A stretch of 64,000 bases of DNA from [Mycobacterium] nativiensis (GCF_020172685.1 NZ_CP083986.1:5050444-5114443); one strand, 5' to 3'. Shown: positions 47,793 through 56,989, counted from the stretch's first letter. The notes: generated by a model not told the origin, from the sequence alone. Translations and numbers: made by a program.

Positions 47793-48890
47793 GTGGGACT
47801 GCAAGAAGTGTGGTTTGTGCTGGTCGCGGTGCTGTTCCTCGGTTTCTTCGTCCTGGAGGGTTTCGACTTCGGGGTCGGGATGCTGATGGCGCCGTTCGGC
47901 CGCGCCGGTTCCGGTGGTTCAGCGAGCCTCGACGAAGGAGAGGCGAAGCTGGGACCACCGCATAAACCCCGCGACCCGGAGGCGCACCGCCGGGCCGCGC
48001 TGAACACCATCGGCCCGGTCTGGGACGGCAACGAGGTCTGGTTGATCACCGCCGGCGGAGCGATGTTCGCCGCGTTCCCGGGTTGGTACGCCACGGTGTT
48101 CTCGACGCTGTACCTGCCACTGCTGGCGATCCTGTTCGGGATGATCGTTCGGGTCGTCGCAATCGAGTGGCGGGGCAAGGTCGATGACCCGAAGTGGCGG
48201 GCGTGGGCAGATCTCGGGATAGCCGCCGGCTCCTGGCTGCCGGCGATTCTGTGGGGAGTGGCGTTCGCGGCCCTGGTTCGCGGCCTTCCGGTGGACGCCG
48301 ACCACCATATCCGCCCGGCGTTCGGCGATGTGATCAACGCCTACACACTGCTGGGTGGGTTGGCCACCGGCGGACTGTTCCTGTTCTACGGCGCGGTGTT
48401 CACCTCGTTGAAGACCATCGGCCCCATCCGCGATGATGCGCACCGGTTTGCGGCCCGGCTGTCGCTGCCGGTGACGGCGCTGGTCGCAGGATTCGGGGTG
48501 TGGACCCAGGTGGCGCACGGGACCGGGTGGACGTGGCTGGTGCTGGGCGTCGCGGTCGTCGCCCAGCTGGCTGCGGTGGCGCTGGTGTGGCGCCGGGTCT
48601 CGGACGGCTGGGCGTTCACCTGCACCGCGGTGGTGGTTGCGGCGGTGGTGGTCTTGCTGTTCGGCGCCCTGTATCCGGCGCTGGTGCCTTCCACCCTGGA
48701 TCCGCAGTGGAGCCTGACGATCTACAACGCGTCGTCAACCCCGTACACGCTGAAGATCATGACGTGGGCGGCGGCGATCTTCGCACCGCTGGCGATCGTG
48801 TACCAGGGCTGGACGTATTGGGTGTTCCGGCAGCGGATCTCGGCGGAGCAGATTCCGCCGTCCATCGGGTTGTCGAGGCAGCCGTCCTGA
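47793..48890 (+). CDS. cydB: cytochrome bd oxidase subunit II, with the 49-bp in-frame element
   Basis: 365 residues, GTG start behind AAAAAGGAGG. It opens with VWFVLVAVLFLGFFVLEGFD and GVGMLMAPFG, then ALNTIGPVWDGNEVWLITAG, the invariant CydB core. Between the first helix region and this core lie about 19 extra residues (GSASLDEGEAKLGPPH and flanks) coded by the third 49-bp element. Mycobacterial CydB is usually about 346 residues (from memory), so the length excess equals the insert. The insertion is in the loop after helix 1, on the membrane surface, and the frame is intact. Confidence 0.96.
   Translation: MGLQEVWFVLVAVLFLGFFVLEGFDFGVGMLMAPFGRAGSGGSASLDEGEAKLGPPHKPRDPEAHRRAALNTIGPVWDGNEVWLITAGGAMFAAFPGWYATVFSTLYLPLLAILFGMIVRVVAIEWRGKVDDPKWRAWADLGIAAGSWLPAILWGVAFAALVRGLPVDADHHIRPAFGDVINAYTLLGGLATGGLFLFYGAVFTSLKTIGPIRDDAHRFAARLSLPVTALVAGFGVWTQVAHGTGWTWLVLGVAVVAQLAAVALVWRRVSDGWAFTCTAVVVAAVVVLLFGALYPALVPSTLDPQWSLTIYNASSTPYTLKIMTWAAAIFAPLAIVYQGWTYWVFRQRISAEQIPPSIGLSRQPS
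47912..47960 (+). repeat. 49-bp in-frame palindromic element, copy 3 (in cydB)
   Basis: Arms CGGTGGT and ACCACCG pair perfectly. The core differs from copies 1 and 2 only by AGCCTC for AGGCTC. CAT, three bases and CCC follow. It is in the same orientation and reading frame relative to its gene as copy 1 (GSASLDEGEAKLGP). Confidence 0.9.
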
Positions 48891-48913
48891 GCTCGCGCGC
48901 CTCCCGGGCACCG

Positions 48914-50563
48914 GTGGACCCGCGGCTGTGGCGCGCGTCGGGAGCGGTGCGGCGTTTCCTGGCCACATCGGTGTTATGCGGGGTGCTGATCTCGGCCTGC
49001 GCGATCTCCTCGGCGATCGTGTTGGCGCGCATCGTGTCTGCGGTCATCACCGACCCCTCGACCCGCAGCGTCGCACACTGGACGCCGCTGCTGGCGATCC
49101 TGCTGGCGCTGTGGACGATGCGCACCGCCGCGCATTGGTGGCAGGCGCGGCTGGGGCAGCGCGGCGTCAGCGCGGTGATCGCCGAGCTGAGCGGTCAGGT
49201 GTTGGCCGCGGTGACCGCACGCTCTCCCGGCCGGCTGGCCGCCGAGCGCGACGAAGCCGCCGTCGTGGTGACCCGGGGCCTGGACGGTCTGCGCCCGTAC
49301 TTCACGGCCTACCTGCCCGCACTGCTGCTGGCCGCGATCCTGACCCCGGCGTCCGTGGTCGCGATCGCGCTCTTCGATCGACGCGCCACTGTGCTGGTGG
49401 CGATCACGCTGCCGTTGATCCCGCTCTTCATGGTGCTGATCGGCCTGGCGACCGCGGAGCGGTCAGCGGCGGCCTTGGCGGCCATGACGACGCTGCAGGC
49501 ACGGTTGCTGGATCTGATCGCCGGGCTCCCCACCCTGCGGGCACTCGGCCGTGCCGCCGGGCCTGAGCATCGCATCGCCGAGCTGTCCGCCGCCCACCGC
49601 CGTTCGGCGATGGCCACGCTGCGGATCGCGTTCCTGTCGGCGCTGGTGCTGGAGCTGCTGGCCACGCTCGGCGTGGCGGTGGTGGCCGTGAGCATCGGGC
49701 TGCGGCTGGTGTTCGGCGAGATGAGCCTGACCGCCGGGTTGACGGTATTGCTGCTGGTGCCCGACGTCTACTGGCCGCTGCGCCGGATCGGAGTGGAATT
49801 TCACGCCGCCGAGGAAGGGCGAGCCACCGCCGAAAAGGCCTTCACACTCATCGGCGAGCCGGCCGCCGAGCCGGCCCGCGGACACCGGCGGGTGACGGCC
49901 CGTGGTGCCGTGATCGGCCTCGAGCGGCTCACCGTGGCCGGCCGGGACGGCGATGCGCCGCATGCCCTGAGCGCGCGGATCGAGCCCGGCCGGGTCACGG
50001 TGTTGACCGGTGCCAACGGTGCCGGCAAGAGCACCACGCTGGCGGTGATCGCCGGGCTCACCGCACCCACCGCCGGACGCGTCACGCTCGACAATGTGGA
50101 TATCGCTGACCTCGAGCCGGCGGAGTGGTGGCGTCAGCTGTCCTGGCTGCCGCAGCGCCCGGCGCTGATCCCGGGCAGTGTCGCCGAGAACCTGGCACTC
50201 TTCGGTGACCTGACGGATGTGGCGTCCGCTTGCGCCGCAGCCGGATTCGACGAGGTGATGGCCAGCCTGCCCGATGGTCCGCACACCGTGCTGGGCCGCG
50301 GCGGGGTCGGGTTGTCGTTGGGGCAGCGGCAACGGCTGGGCCTGGCGCGGGCGCTCGGCTCGACGGCAGCGGTGCTGCTGCTCGACGAGCCGACCGCCCA
50401 CTTGGACGCCGCGACCGAACAGCGGGCGCTGGCCGCGCTGGTGGAGCGCGCGCGTGCCGGGGCGACGGTGGTGGTGGTCGGCCACCGCGCACCGGTGCTG
50501 GCGATCGGTGACCGGGTGATCGCGGTGAACAACCGGGGGGCGGTGGCCGATGCGCGGGCGTGA
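48914..50563 (+). CDS. cydD: ABC transporter CydD (cytochrome bd assembly)
   Basis: About 549 residues from the GTG at 48914: an exporter half-transporter with six membrane helices to about 300, then the ATPase domain (Walker A TGANGAGKSTT, signature LSLGQRQRLGLARAL, Walker B VLLLDEPTAHLD). CydDC exports thiols (glutathione/cysteine in E. coli) and is needed to assemble cytochrome bd. The start is uncertain. The sequence upstream (SSRASRAPVDPRLW) looks conserved and is in frame from a CTG at 48887 that overlaps the cydB stop as CTGA, but no ATG/GTG/TTG exists there. cydC starts inside the 3' end. Confidence 0.9.
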   Translation: MDPRLWRASGAVRRFLATSVLCGVLISACAISSAIVLARIVSAVITDPSTRSVAHWTPLLAILLALWTMRTAAHWWQARLGQRGVSAVIAELSGQVLAAVTARSPGRLAAERDEAAVVVTRGLDGLRPYFTAYLPALLLAAILTPASVVAIALFDRRATVLVAITLPLIPLFMVLIGLATAERSAAALAAMTTLQARLLDLIAGLPTLRALGRAAGPEHRIAELSAAHRRSAMATLRIAFLSALVLELLATLGVAVVAVSIGLRLVFGEMSLTAGLTVLLLVPDVYWPLRRIGVEFHAAEEGRATAEKAFTLIGEPAAEPARGHRRVTARGAVIGLERLTVAGRDGDAPHALSARIEPGRVTVLTGANGAGKSTTLAVIAGLTAPTAGRVTLDNVDIADLEPAEWWRQLSWLPQRPALIPGSVAENLALFGDLTDVASACAAAGFDEVMASLPDGPHTVLGRGGVGLSLGQRQRLGLARALGSTAAVLLLDEPTAHLDAATEQRALAALVERARAGATVVVVGHRAPVLAIGDRVIAVNNRGAVADARA

Positions 50564-52289
50564 CCCTCTGCGGGCCGGCTGGGATCTGCTGCAGCCGCGG
50601 CTGCCCCGTCTGCTGTTGGCCGGCCTGCTCGGGGTGCTGTCGCTGTGCAGCGCACTGGCATTGGCCGGGGTGTCGGCCTGGCTGATCACCCGCGCCTGGC
50701 AGATGCCGCCGGTGCTGGATCTGACGGTCGCGGTGGTGGCGGTGCGGGCGTTCGCGATCTCCCGCGGCGTGTTGCACTACTGCGAGCGGCTGGTGAGCCA
50801 CGACACCGCACTGCGCGCCGCCGGCACCGCCCGCTCGCAGATCTATCGGCGCCTGGCTCACGGACCGGTGGACGCCGCGATGCGGCTGCACAGCGGCGAC
50901 CTGGTGGCGCGGGTCGGCACCGATGTCGACGCCCTGGCCGACATGTTGGTGCGCGCTGTGCTGCCGATCGGAGTTGCGGCCGTACTGAGTGTGATCGCCA
51001 CGGTGGTGATCGCGGTGATCTCCCCGGCGGCGGCCGCTGTGCTGGCGGGGTGTCTGCTGGTAGCCGGGGTGGTGGCGCCGTGGCTGTCGTCGCGAGCTGC
51101 CGCGGCCCAAGAAGGCGTTGCCCGCCAGCATCTTTCCGAACGCGATGTGTCGGCGCTGCTGGCACTGGACCACGCGCCCGAACTGCGGATCGCTGGGCTC
51201 CTCCCCGCCGTGATCGCCGAATCGCAGCGCCGCCAACGCGCCTGGGGTTGGGCCGTGGATGCCGCCGCCAAGCGGGCGGCGATTGCCGCCGCGGCGCCCA
51301 CCGCCGCGATCGGGGCCGGTCTGCTCGGTGCGGTGGTGGCCGGTATCGGTATCGCCGACGCCGTCGCACCCACAACGGTCGCGATCCTGATGCTGTTGCC
51401 GCTGTCGGCCTTCGAGGCGACCACCGCGCTGCCGGCCGCCGCGATCCAGTTGACCCGCTCGCGTATCGCAGCACGGCGGCTGGTCGACCTGGCGCCGCCG
51501 GAACATCCCGCACGGCCCGCGCCGCAGGCTCACCCCGTCGCCGCCGTGCGGCTACATGCCGACGTGCGATCCGGCCACCACAGTGACCATTCGGTCCAGG
51601 TGGAGCTGGACCTGGAACCCGGAGACCGGCTGGCGATCACCGGCCCCAGCGGTGCCGGCAAGACCGCACTACTGATGACCCTGGCCGGCCTGTTGGCACC
51701 GCTGGATGGCCATGTGGAGGTGGACGGCACGGCGCTGGAAGTGCTCGGCGAGCACGAATTGCATTCCACTGTCGGATTTTTCGCCGAGGATGCCCACGTT
51801 TTTGGGACCACGGTTCGCGACAATCTGTTGGTGGTGCGCGGAGACTGCGGCGACGACGAACTGGTGGGGACTCTGGAGCGGGTCGGCCTCGGCCTGTGGC
51901 TGGCCGGCCTTCCCAACGGCTTGGCGACGGTACTGGCCGGCGGCGCCCAGGCACTGTCAGCGGGTCAGCGCCGACGGCTGCTGTTGGCCCGTGCCCTGCT
52001 CTCACCCGCCCGAATCGTGCTGCTCGACGAGCCGACCGAGCACCTCGACGCAGGCGACGCCGAGGATCTGCTGCGTGCCCTGGTCCAAAGCCCCGGCCTG
52101 TTCTCGGCGGAGCGCACCGTGGTGGTGGCCACCCACCACCTGCCCGACAACAGCGAGTGCCGGCAACTCAGCCTTGCTCCGGCGGCCGGCGCCCTAACCG
52201 GCTCTGGGTGTCGGGATGCCGCCGCGGAGCAGCTCATTGGCCAGCGGGGTGTCAGCGGTCAGCCATACCCGCAGCAGATGTCGTCGTAG
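50550..52289 (+). CDS. cydC: ABC transporter CydC (cytochrome bd assembly)
   Basis: 579 residues, the partner of CydD. Six helices (LALAGVSAWLITRAWQMPP in the first loop), then the ATPase domain with ITGPSGAGKTALLM, ALSAGQRRRLLLARAL and RIVLLDEPTEHLD. It overlaps cydD by 14 bases. The C-terminus runs about 35 residues past the last conserved segment (VATHHLPDN) and its final 96 bases overlap the convergent dioxygenase gene, so the tail is probably a read-through extension of a once-shorter gene. Confidence 0.92.
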   Translation: MRGRDPLRAGWDLLQPRLPRLLLAGLLGVLSLCSALALAGVSAWLITRAWQMPPVLDLTVAVVAVRAFAISRGVLHYCERLVSHDTALRAAGTARSQIYRRLAHGPVDAAMRLHSGDLVARVGTDVDALADMLVRAVLPIGVAAVLSVIATVVIAVISPAAAAVLAGCLLVAGVVAPWLSSRAAAAQEGVARQHLSERDVSALLALDHAPELRIAGLLPAVIAESQRRQRAWGWAVDAAAKRAAIAAAAPTAAIGAGLLGAVVAGIGIADAVAPTTVAILMLLPLSAFEATTALPAAAIQLTRSRIAARRLVDLAPPEHPARPAPQAHPVAAVRLHADVRSGHHSDHSVQVELDLEPGDRLAITGPSGAGKTALLMTLAGLLAPLDGHVEVDGTALEVLGEHELHSTVGFFAEDAHVFGTTVRDNLLVVRGDCGDDELVGTLERVGLGLWLAGLPNGLATVLAGGAQALSAGQRRRLLLARALLSPARIVLLDEPTEHLDAGDAEDLLRALVQSPGLFSAERTVVVATHHLPDNSECRQLSLAPAAGALTGSGCRDAAAEQLIGQRGVSGQPYPQQMSS

Positions 52290-53144
52290 GCTCGGCTCGT
52301 CGTCGTCGAGGTAGGCCTCGCGCGAGTGCAGCACGGTGGTGTTGTTGAGCCACTGCACATCTCCGCGCTGAAACTCCATCTCGATGTGGAACAACGGATC
52401 GTTGGCGATGTTCTCCACGAGAGCCAGCACCGCGAGCTGCTCGTCGGTCAGTCGCGGCGCAGAACTGTGCTGTTGTGAGTCGCGGATGTACCAGGCGATG
52501 AAAAAGATCCGCGGAATTCCGCCGATGTCGGTGATCGGTGCCAACTCGAAGTAAGGCTGCTCACCGGGCCCCTGTTCGCCGTTGCGGCTCCACGGCATCG
52601 GCGAATACATGACGTCGAGCAGATGCGGATCGCGGCGCAGCATCTCGTTGTAAACCGCGTGCGCACTGACGATTCGAGACTGACCACCGGCCTTGGCTGG
52701 ATGCAGGCACAGCAGTCCGACAAGGTCGGAGCCGTCGCTGTGGAAATCCTGCGCCAGGTTGGTCCGGTATTTGCGCACCGTCGGCCCGGCGGGGATTCGT
52801 TCGTCGCGAATGTGGGTGACGACGTTGCCGTCGCGGTCTTGCCCGACCGGGGTTCCCAGCAGCGAACCCAACCCCAGGTAGGCATGGGCAATCTCCTGCT
52901 CGGTGAGCTCATCGGCCGGGAAGTTGCGCACGCGCACGAACCCGGGCCCGCCGTTGAGGAGCTCCGCCCACCGGGCCACCTGCGCGCCGATCCGGCGGCT
53001 CAAATCCGCGCTGGGGCCACCACGGCCGTAGTCGATCAACGACTGCCTGGCGGTGGCGCTCAGCTCGAACGACCAGACCGACTCATCCGGAAAGTCTCCG
53101 CGCGTCCAGACCGACGGCGAATCATCGGGAACCGGGGATACCAC
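52194..53144 (-). CDS. TauD/TfdA-type 2-oxoglutarate/Fe(II) dioxygenase
   Basis: 316 residues, GTG start behind AAGGAG. The iron site is His135 and Asp137 (AQDFHSDGSDLVG) with distal His273 (NNTTVLHSREAY). The 2-oxoglutarate-binding Arg is in the RRHLLRVWL segment at the end. The family hydroxylates or decomposes small acids. This sequence resembles the fungal/actinobacterial TauD-like enzymes annotated as clavaminate-synthase or taurine dioxygenase-like. Substrate unknown. Its 3' end overlaps cydC on the other strand. Confidence 0.85.
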   Translation of the reverse strand: MVSPVPDDSPSVWTRGDFPDESVWSFELSATARQSLIDYGRGGPSADLSRRIGAQVARWAELLNGGPGFVRVRNFPADELTEQEIAHAYLGLGSLLGTPVGQDRDGNVVTHIRDERIPAGPTVRKYRTNLAQDFHSDGSDLVGLLCLHPAKAGGQSRIVSAHAVYNEMLRRDPHLLDVMYSPMPWSRNGEQGPGEQPYFELAPITDIGGIPRIFFIAWYIRDSQQHSSAPRLTDEQLAVLALVENIANDPLFHIEMEFQRGDVQWLNNTTVLHSREAYLDDDEPSLRRHLLRVWLTADTPLANELLRGGIPTPRAG

Positions 53145-53192
53145 GATGGCGCTCCTTCGCGTCCGACACCATCATCCCCCATCGTTTTACGA

Positions 53193-53705
53193 TCAGGCGC
53201 TGCGTGATGCCCCGAAGCGCTGGTCGGTGTAGCGGCGCAGGTTGGACAGGAAGCGGCGAAACGCCAGGTTCATCAGTGGCCCGCTGATCGGCGAGAACCA
53301 CGCTGCCGGGCCGGTCAACCGATTGGCCAGGGTCCAGGTGAGCCGGCAGCCCTGCGGGGTGGGCTCGATGATGTAGTCCTCGACGAACACCGCCAACGCT
53401 GAGGTCGAGCTTGCGTTGAACCGAAACGCCATGTGCCGTGCCGGTTCCCAGGCCAGAAACTCTTCGTCTCCGATGATGCCTCCCCGCATGTCGACGACGC
53501 GGGTGGTGCCGACGCCGTGCGGTTCGGGGCTGGTCCAGGTCACGTTGGTGATGACGCTGGCCCAGTGCGGCCAGGCTTCGGCGTCGGCCAGCACCTGCCA
53601 GATCTCGTCGGGCGTGATGGCCAGGTCAACGCTGTTGCTGAACCCCTGCGGCGCGCGCTCGAGGAAATCGAGGCCGACCTGCTCACACGGATGCATCCGA
53701 GACAA
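53193..53705 (-). CDS. SRPBCC (polyketide cyclase/dehydrase) superfamily protein
   Basis: 170 residues. A START-like helix-grip fold with VDLAITPDEIWQVLADAEAW, then VTWTSPEPHGVGTTRVVDM and a C-terminal amphipathic helix. The TTG at 53705 has an AAAGGAA site 8 bases upstream; an ATG three codons later is the alternative. These proteins bind hydrophobic ligands or act as cyclases. It lies 24 bases downstream of the deacylase-like gene on the same strand. Confidence 0.75.
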   Translation of the reverse strand: MSRMHPCEQVGLDFLERAPQGFSNSVDLAITPDEIWQVLADAEAWPHWASVITNVTWTSPEPHGVGTTRVVDMRGGIIGDEEFLAWEPARHMAFRFNASSTSALAVFVEDYIIEPTPQGCRLTWTLANRLTGPAAWFSPISGPLMNLAFRRFLSNLRRYTDQRFGASRSA

Positions 53706-53729
53706 CTGTTGATTCCTTTCGGTGATGGC

Positions 53730-55496
53730 CTACTGGCGCGCCCCGCGCAGCAGGCGGCCCGGCCGCGCGCCGGTGTCGGCGCCGTCGCGCCGGGTCACGG
53801 TTCCGCTGACGATGGTGGCAACATACCCGCTCGCGCCCTGCAGCAGCCGTCGCCCACCGGCCGGCAGGTCATAGGCCATCCGGGCCGGCTGCAGGGTCAG
53901 CGCCTCCATGTCGATCACGTTGATGTCGGCCTTCTTACCGACCTCGATGGTGCCGCGATCGTTCAGGCCGAACAGCTGAGCGGTGTCCCGGCACTGTTTA
54001 CGCACCACATACTCCAGCGGCAACCGCTCGCCGCGATGCCGGTCTCGCGCCCAGTGGGTGAGCAGGTAGGTGGGATAGGAGGCGTCGCAGATCATTCCGC
54101 AGTGGGCGCCGCCGTCGGAGAGCCCCAGCACTCCGGCGGGGTGGGTGAGCATCTCGCGGATGGCGTCATGGTTGCCGTCGGCGTAGTTGAAGAACGGCAG
54201 CATCAGCATCGAGCCGGCGTCGGCCGCCAGCATCAGGTCATACAGCGTCGCCAGGGGGTCCTCGCCGCGGGCTGCGGCGATCGCCGCCACCGAGCGGTCC
54301 GGTGTCGGCTCGTAGTCTGGTGGATCCCCCAGGTCGTAGATGCGATGCAGCGAGTGCTGCACCAACGCGAACATCCCGTCGAACTGTAGGGAGGTGTCCA
54401 CCGGCAGATCGTCCTCGGACAGAATCGCGGCCTTGACGGCGGGATCGGCCAGTCGCTGCGCCAATTCCTCACGGCCACATTCGGCTTTTAGCCGGCGATA
54501 GGTCGGCCGGTGAGTGAACGCGTGATGCCCGGGGAAGCCGAGCAGCATGCCGAACGGCCGGGCGGCGATCTGCGGGTACAGCGCGCTGCCGGCCTGGTGG
54601 GCGGCCGCGGAGATGTCCAACTGCTCGCGCCACAGATTCGGGTCGGCGTCGACCTGTATCAGCGCGAACGACACCGGCCGGTCGATCTCCGCACCCAGGC
54701 GCTGCATCCATTCGAGCTCCTTCTTCGGCGCGACGATGTCTTCACCGGCCGCCCCCTGCGGAGCCAGCTCGAATACCGCCTGACCGCCGGCCGCCATGGC
54801 CCGACCCAGGCCGAACAGTTCGTCTTCGGCGGCGAACGTACCCGGTACCGGCTCGCCGTCCATGGCCCGGTGCGCCAGGGTGCGCGACGTCGAGAATCCC
54901 AGCGCCCCAGCCTCAATGGCCTCCTGAACCAGTCGGCTCATGGCCGCGATGTCATCCGGGGTGGCCGGTTCGTTGCGGGCGCCGCGGTCTCCCATGGCGT
55001 AGGCGCGGATCGCGCCGTGCGCGACCTGGCTGCCGACATCGACGGCGAGACTCTGACTCTCGAGTTTTTCGAGGTACTCGGGGTAGCTCTCCCACCCCCA
55101 GGTGATGCCTTCGGTCAGAGCGGTGCCGGGGATGTCTTCGACACCCTCCATCAGTTTGATCAGCCACTCCTCGCGGCCCGGCCGGACCGGGGCGAAGCCC
55201 ACCCCGCAGTTGCCGGTGACCACCGTCGTCACACCGTGCCCGCTGGATGGCTCCAGCAGGCTGTCCCAGCTGACCTGCCCGTCGTAGTGGGTGTGGATGT
55301 CAACGAACCCCGGCGCGACGATACGGCCGGTGGCGTCGATGGTCTCGGCTGCCGCACCGGTCAGCCCGGGATCGTCGGTTCCGGAGCGGCGACGGACCGC
55401 CACGATGCGTCCGTCGGAGATCCCGACGTCGGCGAGAAAGCGGTCGGCTCCGGTTCCGTCGACGACGGTGCCCCCGGTGATCGTGAGGTCGTACAT
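53730..55496 (-). CDS. N-acyl-D-amino-acid deacylase family amidohydrolase
   Basis: 588 residues from the ATG at 55496, which follows AAGGAG. The metal site opens with His68/His70 ([12 protein letters not shown]), the bridging cysteine is in [10 protein letters not shown], and a late metal Asp sits in [13 protein letters not shown]-terminal composite beta domain holds [15 protein letters not shown]. Members remove acyl groups from D-amino acids or open cyclic amides/lactones. Mycobacterial ones cluster with lipid or xenobiotic catabolism. Divergent from the TetR gene across 51 bases. Confidence 0.85.
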   Translation of the reverse strand: MYDLTITGGTVVDGTGADRFLADVGISDGRIVAVRRRSGTDDPGLTGAAAETIDATGRIVAPGFVDIHTHYDGQVSWDSLLEPSSGHGVTTVVTGNCGVGFAPVRPGREEWLIKLMEGVEDIPGTALTEGITWGWESYPEYLEKLESQSLAVDVGSQVAHGAIRAYAMGDRGARNEPATPDDIAAMSRLVQEAIEAGALGFSTSRTLAHRAMDGEPVPGTFAAEDELFGLGRAMAAGGQAVFELAPQGAAGEDIVAPKKELEWMQRLGAEIDRPVSFALIQVDADPNLWREQLDISAAAHQAGSALYPQIAARPFGMLLGFPGHHAFTHRPTYRRLKAECGREELAQRLADPAVKAAILSEDDLPVDTSLQFDGMFALVQHSLHRIYDLGDPPDYEPTPDRSVAAIAAARGEDPLATLYDLMLAADAGSMLMLPFFNYADGNHDAIREMLTHPAGVLGLSDGGAHCGMICDASYPTYLLTHWARDRHRGERLPLEYVVRKQCRDTAQLFGLNDRGTIEVGKKADINVIDMEALTLQPARMAYDLPAGGRRLLQGASGYVATIVSGTVTRRDGADTGARPGRLLRGARQ

Positions 55497-55516
55497 GGAC
55501 AGCTCCTTCAATCGAT

Positions 55517-55526
55517 ATTGATCAAT
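55517..55526. promoter_or_regulatory. palindromic operator candidate between the deacylase and TetR genes
   Basis: A perfect 10-base palindrome, ATTGATCAAT, flanked by imperfect ATCGATAT and ATATCTCGAT arms (55511-55542) in a short AT-rich divergent promoter region. Probable TetR site. Confidence 0.45.
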
Positions 55527-55547
55527 TTGTACATATCTCGATAATGT

Positions 55548-56171
55548 GTGCAAGTGCCTGACGTTCCGGAAATGCTCCCAACACCGCTGCTGGTAGCGGC
55601 CGCCGACACGCTGCGTCAGCTCGGCCCGCGCCGCTTCAGCCTCACCGCCGTCGCCGAAGCGGCCGGGGTTTCACGCGGCACGGTGCACAACGCCTTGGGC
55701 ACCCGCGACGCCGCGATCACCGCGGCACTGGACCACCTGTCCGCCGCGTTCATCGCGACGCTGGCCGCCGAGGTCAACGAGCAGGCCACGCTGGCCGACC
55801 AGGTGGCCGCCGCGGCGGTGCTGATCTCGGCGCATCGCCGCAAGAAGGCGAGCACCCCGCGCGGCATCAACCAGGGTGCGCTGATCCTGCTTCTGGAACA
55901 CGGCAACGAAGCGTTGATCCGTCGTTCCGTCGACTTGTGGACGCCGCTGGTCCGCGCGGCCGCGCGCCGCGGCGAAGTGGCCGCCGGGATCAACGCCGGT
56001 CGGGCCAGTGAATGGATCATGCGCATGCTGTTCAGCTTCGAGCTGCTGCCGCCCATCCGGGTGGACCTGGACAATCCCCGCGCTGTGCGCCGCTTCGTCA
56101 GCGACCACATCGTCGCCGGCCTGGGTGGAGCGAGCCGCGACACCCAACAGGTAAAGGAGATCCCCGCATGA
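55548..56171 (+). CDS. TetR-family regulator of the catabolic cluster
   Basis: 207 residues, GTG start. DNA-binding segment FSLTAVAEAAGVSRGTVHNA. The C-terminal domain is helical with FSFELLPPIRVDLDN near the end. It overlaps the following SDR ATG by 4 bases (ATGA) and diverges from the deacylase gene, so it probably controls both directions. Confidence 0.88.
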   Translation: MQVPDVPEMLPTPLLVAAADTLRQLGPRRFSLTAVAEAAGVSRGTVHNALGTRDAAITAALDHLSAAFIATLAAEVNEQATLADQVAAAAVLISAHRRKKASTPRGINQGALILLLEHGNEALIRRSVDLWTPLVRAAARRGEVAAGINAGRASEWIMRMLFSFELLPPIRVDLDNPRAVRRFVSDHIVAGLGGASRDTQQVKEIPA

Positions 56172-56989
56172 CCGACTCTTCACTGGCCGGCAAGGTCGCC
56201 TATGTGACCGGGGCCGCCCGGGGGCAGGGCCGCTCGCACTGCGTCCGGCTGGCCCGCGCGGGGGCGGACATCGTCGCCATCGACGCCTGCGCGCCGGTGA
56301 CCGAACACAACGGCTATCCGCCCGCAACGTCCGAGGATCTCGCCGAGACGGTACGCCTGGTCGAGAACGAGGGCCGCAAGATTCTCGTCGGCGAGATCGA
56401 CGTGCGGGATCTCGCCGGCCAACAGCGCATCGTCGCCGACGCGGTCGAGCAGTTCGGACGCCTCGACATCGTCGTCGCCAACGCCGCGGTCCTCAACTGG
56501 GGCCGATTGTGGGAGATCTCCGCGCAGCAGTGGCAGGACACCCTGGACATCAATCTGACCGGCCTGTGGAACACCGTCAAAGCCGTTGTGCCGCCGATGA
56601 TCGCCGCCGGCAACGGCGGGTCGATCATCGCCGTCAGCTCGGCGGCGGGAATCAAGGCCGTGCCCGGCTGCGGCCACTACTGCGCCACCAAATTCGGTGT
56701 CGTCGGCCTGACCAACTCCCTGGCCGTCGAGCTCGGCGAGTTCGGGATCCGGGTCAATTCGGTGCACCCCTACGGCACCGACACCCCGATGGGCAACGAC
56801 GTGTCGATCTACGAGATGCTGCGCGACCACCCGAGCTATATCCACAGTTTCTCGCCGGGGGCGCTGCCCACCGACTCCCTCATCGCCCCCGAGCAGGTCT
56901 CCGACATCGTGGTCTGGCTCGCCGGCAACGAGTCATCACTGATCACCGCCGCCCAGATCCCCGCGGAAAAGGGCTACCTGAAGATCTGA
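56168..56989 (+). CDS. SDR-family oxidoreductase, mycofactocin-coupled type
   Basis: 273 residues. NAD-binding AYVTGAARGQGRSHCVRLA, catalytic Ser/Tyr/Lys in AVSSAAGIK and HYCATKFG. The characteristic insertion after the acidic strand (YPPATSEDLAETVRLVENEG) marks the TIGR03971 group, whose members keep NADH bound and use mycofactocin as electron carrier, oxidising alcohols to carbonyls. Translationally coupled to TetR. Mycofactocin genes are not in the window but are common in mycobacteria. Confidence 0.87.
   Translation: MTDSSLAGKVAYVTGAARGQGRSHCVRLARAGADIVAIDACAPVTEHNGYPPATSEDLAETVRLVENEGRKILVGEIDVRDLAGQQRIVADAVEQFGRLDIVVANAAVLNWGRLWEISAQQWQDTLDINLTGLWNTVKAVVPPMIAAGNGGSIIAVSSAAGIKAVPGCGHYCATKFGVVGLTNSLAVELGEFGIRVNSVHPYGTDTPMGNDVSIYEMLRDHPSYIHSFSPGALPTDSLIAPEQVSDIVVWLAGNESSLITAAQIPAEKGYLKI

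Noticed and set aside
48500..48886. Upstream extension of cydD into cydB
   Set aside because: The extended frame overlaps well-conserved cydB and gives unnatural sequence; cydD homology begins only after the cydB stop.
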